Below are positions 13,901-15,825 of a stretch of DNA of 15,825 nucleotides, in pieces. Below the pieces are notes generated by a model. The model saw only the letters and a program-made list of their open reading frames with translations, ran no database searches and was not told where the DNA came from. The stretch's first letter is position 1; every line of letters starts with the position of its first letter. This DNA is from Candidatus Borrarchaeota archaeon (GTDB lineage Archaea; Asgardarchaeota; Sifarchaeia; Borrarchaeales; Borrarchaeaceae). The stretch spans positions 1-15,825 of the forward strand of contig JAEORY010000037.1 of the NCBI GenBank assembly GCA_016840645.1, given 5' to 3'. Made by a program: the position numbers and the translations under genes.

Positions 13901-15825
13901 ATTTCTTTTGATTCTGTAGACGACTTTACAATAAATGATGATTCCCATAACTTCTTTGCAAATGGCTTCTTAACTGGCAACTGTGGTTTGGTTAAGAATC
14001 TTGCATTAATGGCTTATATCTCTGTAGGGTTAGATGAGTATATCGTTGAGGAGATACTCAGAACATATGGAGTAAAGAGTTGGGACGAACTACAAGGAAA
14101 GGAAGCAAATCAATCACGTGTTTTTCTTAATGGAAGGCTTATCGGGTTTCATCCGAATCCAACGGCACTTCTTGGTCAAATTAAGAAGGCAAGACGTGCT
14201 AATGAAATCGATGAATCAATAAATGTTGCATACTATCATGAAACTGACGAAATAAAGATTAATTGTGATATTGGGCGTGTTAGACGTCCACTAATGATCA
14301 TAGAGAATGGACAACCTAAAATTACTCCTAAACACGTTGAAAAACTCGTAAAAGGAGAATTGAAATGGAACGATCTAATTCTTAATGGATTAGTCGAGTA
14401 TCTTGATGCTGAAGAAGAAGAAAATGTATATATCGCTATTGAATCAGAAGAATTGACACCGTCGCACACACATCTTGAAATCGATATTTCTACTATTTTG
14501 GGAATTTGTGCAAGCGTTATTCCTTTTCCACAACACAATCAATCACCAAGAAATACATATGAGGCGGGGATGTCAAAACAAGCTCTTGGATTATATGCTA
14601 AGAACTTTCAACTACGTGTAGATACTAGAGGGCATTTCCTACATTACCCACAGGTTCCTCTAGTGAAAACACGAGCGATGGATGTAATTGATTTTGATAA
14701 ATGTCCTGCAGGTCAAAATTTTGTTGTTGGCATCCTCAGTCACGGTGGTTACAATATGGAAGATGCTCTGATAATAAATAAGGCATCACTTGAACGAGGA
14801 CTTGCCAGATCTACATTTTTCAGATGTTATGATGTAGAAGAGAAGCGATATCCTGGAGGTCAAGAGGATCGTTTTGAAATTCCTGGTAAAAATGTAAGGG
14901 GATATAGAGTTAGTGAAGCTTATAGACATCTGGCTGATGATGGTCTTATCGAGCCAGAAACTGATGTTACTGGAGGAGATGTGATTATAGGGCGTACTAG
15001 TCCTCCTAGATTCTTGGAAGAATATACTGAGTTTGAAATGCCTGCTCCTATTCGTAGGGAGACTTCAATAAGCCTGCGCCACGGCGAACGTGGTGTTATT
15101 GACACGGTCATTGTTACAGAGACTGTTGATGGAAACAGATTAGTAAAAGTAAGAGTCAGAGATCAAAGGATCCCAGAACTGGGAGATAAATTCGCTTCAA
15201 GGCATGGACAAAAGGGAGTTCTAGGAATCATGGTTCGACAAGAAGACATGCCTTTTACGGAAGATGGAATAGTCCCTGATTTGATAGTTAATCCTCATGC
15301 GATACCCAGCAGAATGACTGTAGGGCAAATAATAGAAGCCATAGCAAGTAAAGTAGGCTGCATCGAAGGTGAAAGAAAAGATGGTACTGCATTTTCTGGA
15401 AGCGAAGAAACATTACAAAAAGAAATGAGAGACGCTGGCTTCGATCATAGAGGCCTAGAGAGCATGTATAACGGCATGACCGGTGAAAAATTTGAAGTGG
15501 ATATCTTTATTGGAGTAGTTTATTACCAACGACTTCACCATATGGTTGCTGATAAACTGCATGCCAGAGCAAGAGGACCTGTCCAAATTTTGACTAGACA
15601 ACCTACTGAAGGACGTGCAAGAGAAGGTGGACTTCGATTTGGCGAAATGGAACGAGATTGTTTGATAGGTCATGGTGCAGCGCTATTACTTAAGGAACGT
15701 CTTTTAGATGAGTCAGACAAAACGGTTGTAATAGTTTGTGATGAATGTGGAATGTTAGCAGTACAAGATCGTTCAAGAGATCGTTTTTATTGCCCTATAT
15801 GTGGCGACAAGACAACTGTGAGCCG
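10928..15825 (+). CDS. rpoB: RNA polymerase subunit B (fused), partial, with intein
   Basis: Second-largest subunit of archaeal RNA polymerase, forming one side of the active-site cleft. The frame is open from GTG 10928 to the window end (1632 codons). The first residues, [18 protein letters not shown], match family N-termini and support this start. The intein (12320-13981) interrupts it after extein residue 464; spliced, 1078 extein residues are present and roughly the last 40 lie beyond the edge. Landmarks: [27 protein letters not shown] at the splice site, [45 protein letters not shown], and the C-terminal zinc site CDECG...CPICG near 15741-15805. B'' and B' are not split. Homologues in archaeal operons are usually followed by rpoA1 and rpoA2, here out of view. 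No rpoH precedes it within the window. Confidence 0.97.
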   Translation, partial: MLSQEDRWELMKAFFIEKGLVRQHLDSYNEFIGRSIQQIVDEIEKIEPDIPGFHVKLGKVEVGEPTIREADGAVRPITPMEARIRNLTYYAPLQLEMTPVDINEGVEIPGETANVYIGRLPVMLKSNKCLLAQMSPQELVEIGEDPSDPGGYFIINGSERVLVTQEDLAPNKILIEESSSGKTSTHITKVFSTARGFRAPVTVERRNDGSLRVSFPSVPRKIPLATVLRALGLETDKSIVDAISNRPEVIRELIPTIREATEIKNIDDALDYIGKRVAVGQMREYRIKRAQQVLDKYLLPHIGTEEADRKKKAYFLSQMAQRILELFLNIRNADDKDHYANKRLKLAGDLLTSLFRVAFLNLVRDITYQLERTAVRGKKPNIKTAVRADVITERLRHALATGNWVGGKAGVSQLLDRTNYMSTLSHLRRVVSPLSRSQPHFEARDLHPTHWGKICPNETPEGPNCVLPNTLVTLPGGSTRTIGSFLINNDWNKQQVVSINWNPDGSGNKHAKNCNVSRFIRNPIKENTQLYRIMTKMGREVYATSDHPFYYKSDTSDKCRIDAKDLKIGHKVAVLPASTQRPDWSSVIQNFSEEVIIDENTFVKNLPPHSRTWKAAVNKAKELGLLPLRYDTTALPILTRLASFAIGDGHLSLRERTGKSGKHKSSVSVIFSGKPEEMEEIRNDLNQLGFTASRLTEIEATSELEDGQIISGTSYQIRLDDRILWTILHALGSVVDDKAKNIPSVPKWIMDCTSSPEKLPIIREYLAGLFGSSEMSTPSVNKRDGKTFLAPTFSINVVDTEENRKKAKSFLGQIISLCKFFGVEAAPKAIVTRKGTIRKSGEKTIKYRLIFSSEIHNLVNLYSRIGFAYEQNRERLAQYTVAYLTEKIRKTNFRMKSAEITWANRNKPFEELWEILVTELPRIIVENPLVTKHDIKNWSRNDNFDADKIRIQAKNFPKFEEWIAKNAVKPDSNIGLVWEEITEIELVDLKNISFDSVDDFTINDDSHNFFANGFLTGNCGLVKNLALMAYISVGLDEYIVEEILRTYGVKSWDELQGKEANQSRVFLNGRLIGFHPNPTALLGQIKKARRANEIDESINVAYYHETDEIKINCDIGRVRRPLMIIENGQPKITPKHVEKLVKGELKWNDLILNGLVEYLDAEEEENVYIAIESEELTPSHTHLEIDISTILGICASVIPFPQHNQSPRNTYEAGMSKQALGLYAKNFQLRVDTRGHFLHYPQVPLVKTRAMDVIDFDKCPAGQNFVVGILSHGGYNMEDALIINKASLERGLARSTFFRCYDVEEKRYPGGQEDRFEIPGKNVRGYRVSEAYRHLADDGLIEPETDVTGGDVIIGRTSPPRFLEEYTEFEMPAPIRRETSISLRHGERGVIDTVIVTETVDGNRLVKVRVRDQRIPELGDKFASRHGQKGVLGIMVRQEDMPFTEDGIVPDLIVNPHAIPSRMTVGQIIEAIASKVGCIEGERKDGTAFSGSEETLQKEMRDAGFDHRGLESMYNGMTGEKFEVDIFIGVVYYQRLHHMVADKLHARARGPVQILTRQPTEGRAREGGLRFGEMERDCLIGHGAALLLKERLLDESDKTVVIVCDECGMLAVQDRSRDRFYCPICGDKTTVS
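12320..13981 (+). mobile_element. RpoB intein with LAGLIDADG endonuclease domain
   Basis: A 554-residue in-frame insertion that should excise itself from RpoB. The N-terminal splicing block begins C1-VLPNTLV; block B is T80-S-D-H83; the C-terminal blocks are [20 protein letters not shown] and end in L-T-G-N554, followed by extein Cys+1. The penultimate residue is Gly rather than the usual His, a known minority variant. The homing-endonuclease part (about 165-430) has a good first LAGLIDADG helix, [10 protein letters not shown] (177-186, acid D184). The second is [10 protein letters not shown] (302-311), where Ser309 occupies the catalytic acid position and Glu310 follows. The splicing residues look intact; endonuclease activity is doubtful. 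The insertion lies in a nearly invariant active-centre segment, typical of inteins. Confidence 0.93.

Noticed and set aside
12320..13981. Free-standing endonuclease gene or frameshifted rpoB
   Set aside because: The insert is in frame at both ends, starts with Cys, ends with HNFFANG-LTGN|C and rejoins the conserved RpoB segment exactly; it is an intein.
11380..15673. Minus-strand open frames under rpoB and the intein
   Set aside because: The plus strand is one uninterrupted, clearly homologous frame; the antisense frames are by-products of its codon usage.

Overview
The window is archaeal. It carries fused archaeal-type RNA polymerase subunit B, a tRNA-splicing endonuclease family protein, a PIN-ATPase-KH protein, an archaeosine-synthase-type DUF5591 protein, an HTH-phosphoribosyltransferase regulator and AT-rich TATA-like promoters. 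Base composition is AT-rich outside the tRNA genes. Undivided RpoB excludes the methanogen/halophile type with split B'' and B'. I cannot place the lineage further; an uncultivated TACK- or Asgard-side archaeon is a guess. TTG and GTG starts are frequent.

Layout. 1-172: no supported gene. 173-759: three tRNA genes, Met(CAU), Leu(UAA) and Thr(GGU), all interrupted by introns. 1050-1886: a membrane-anchored coiled-coil protein with a Pro/Ala/Thr tandem-repeat region, preceded by an unusual repeat block. 1966-5330 (minus strand): endA-like, PIN-ATPase-KH and rpiA, read in that order, possibly as an operon. 5428-5985: hydrogenase maturation protease, divergent from endA and overlapping convergent mtnA (5982-7031) by 4 bases. 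7298-7678: a small C2H2 zinc-finger protein. 7708-9362 (minus): HTH-PRTase regulator followed by a stand-alone DUF5591 protein. 9553-10047 (minus): a dCTP deaminase/dUTPase family protein. 10245-10669: tRNA-Asp(GUC) and tRNA-Lys(UUU), again with introns. 10928 to the right edge: rpoB, interrupted by a 554-residue intein and cut by the window end.

The most striking content is the tRNA set. Five tRNA genes contain about 14 introns, some 434 of 816 bases, in the D-loop, anticodon stem/loop, variable region and T-loop. For many, a textbook bulge-helix-bulge (BHB) can be drawn by hand with 4-bp central helices and exact adjacency. tRNA-Met has four introns, including a 16-nt one whose removal creates the BHB of the next, which predicts an obligatory splicing order. 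The only EndA-family protein in the window keeps the catalytic Tyr and Lys but has Glu where the catalytic His should be. This suggests a heteromeric splicing endonuclease whose other subunit lies elsewhere. Together these point to an extreme tRNA-splicing economy.
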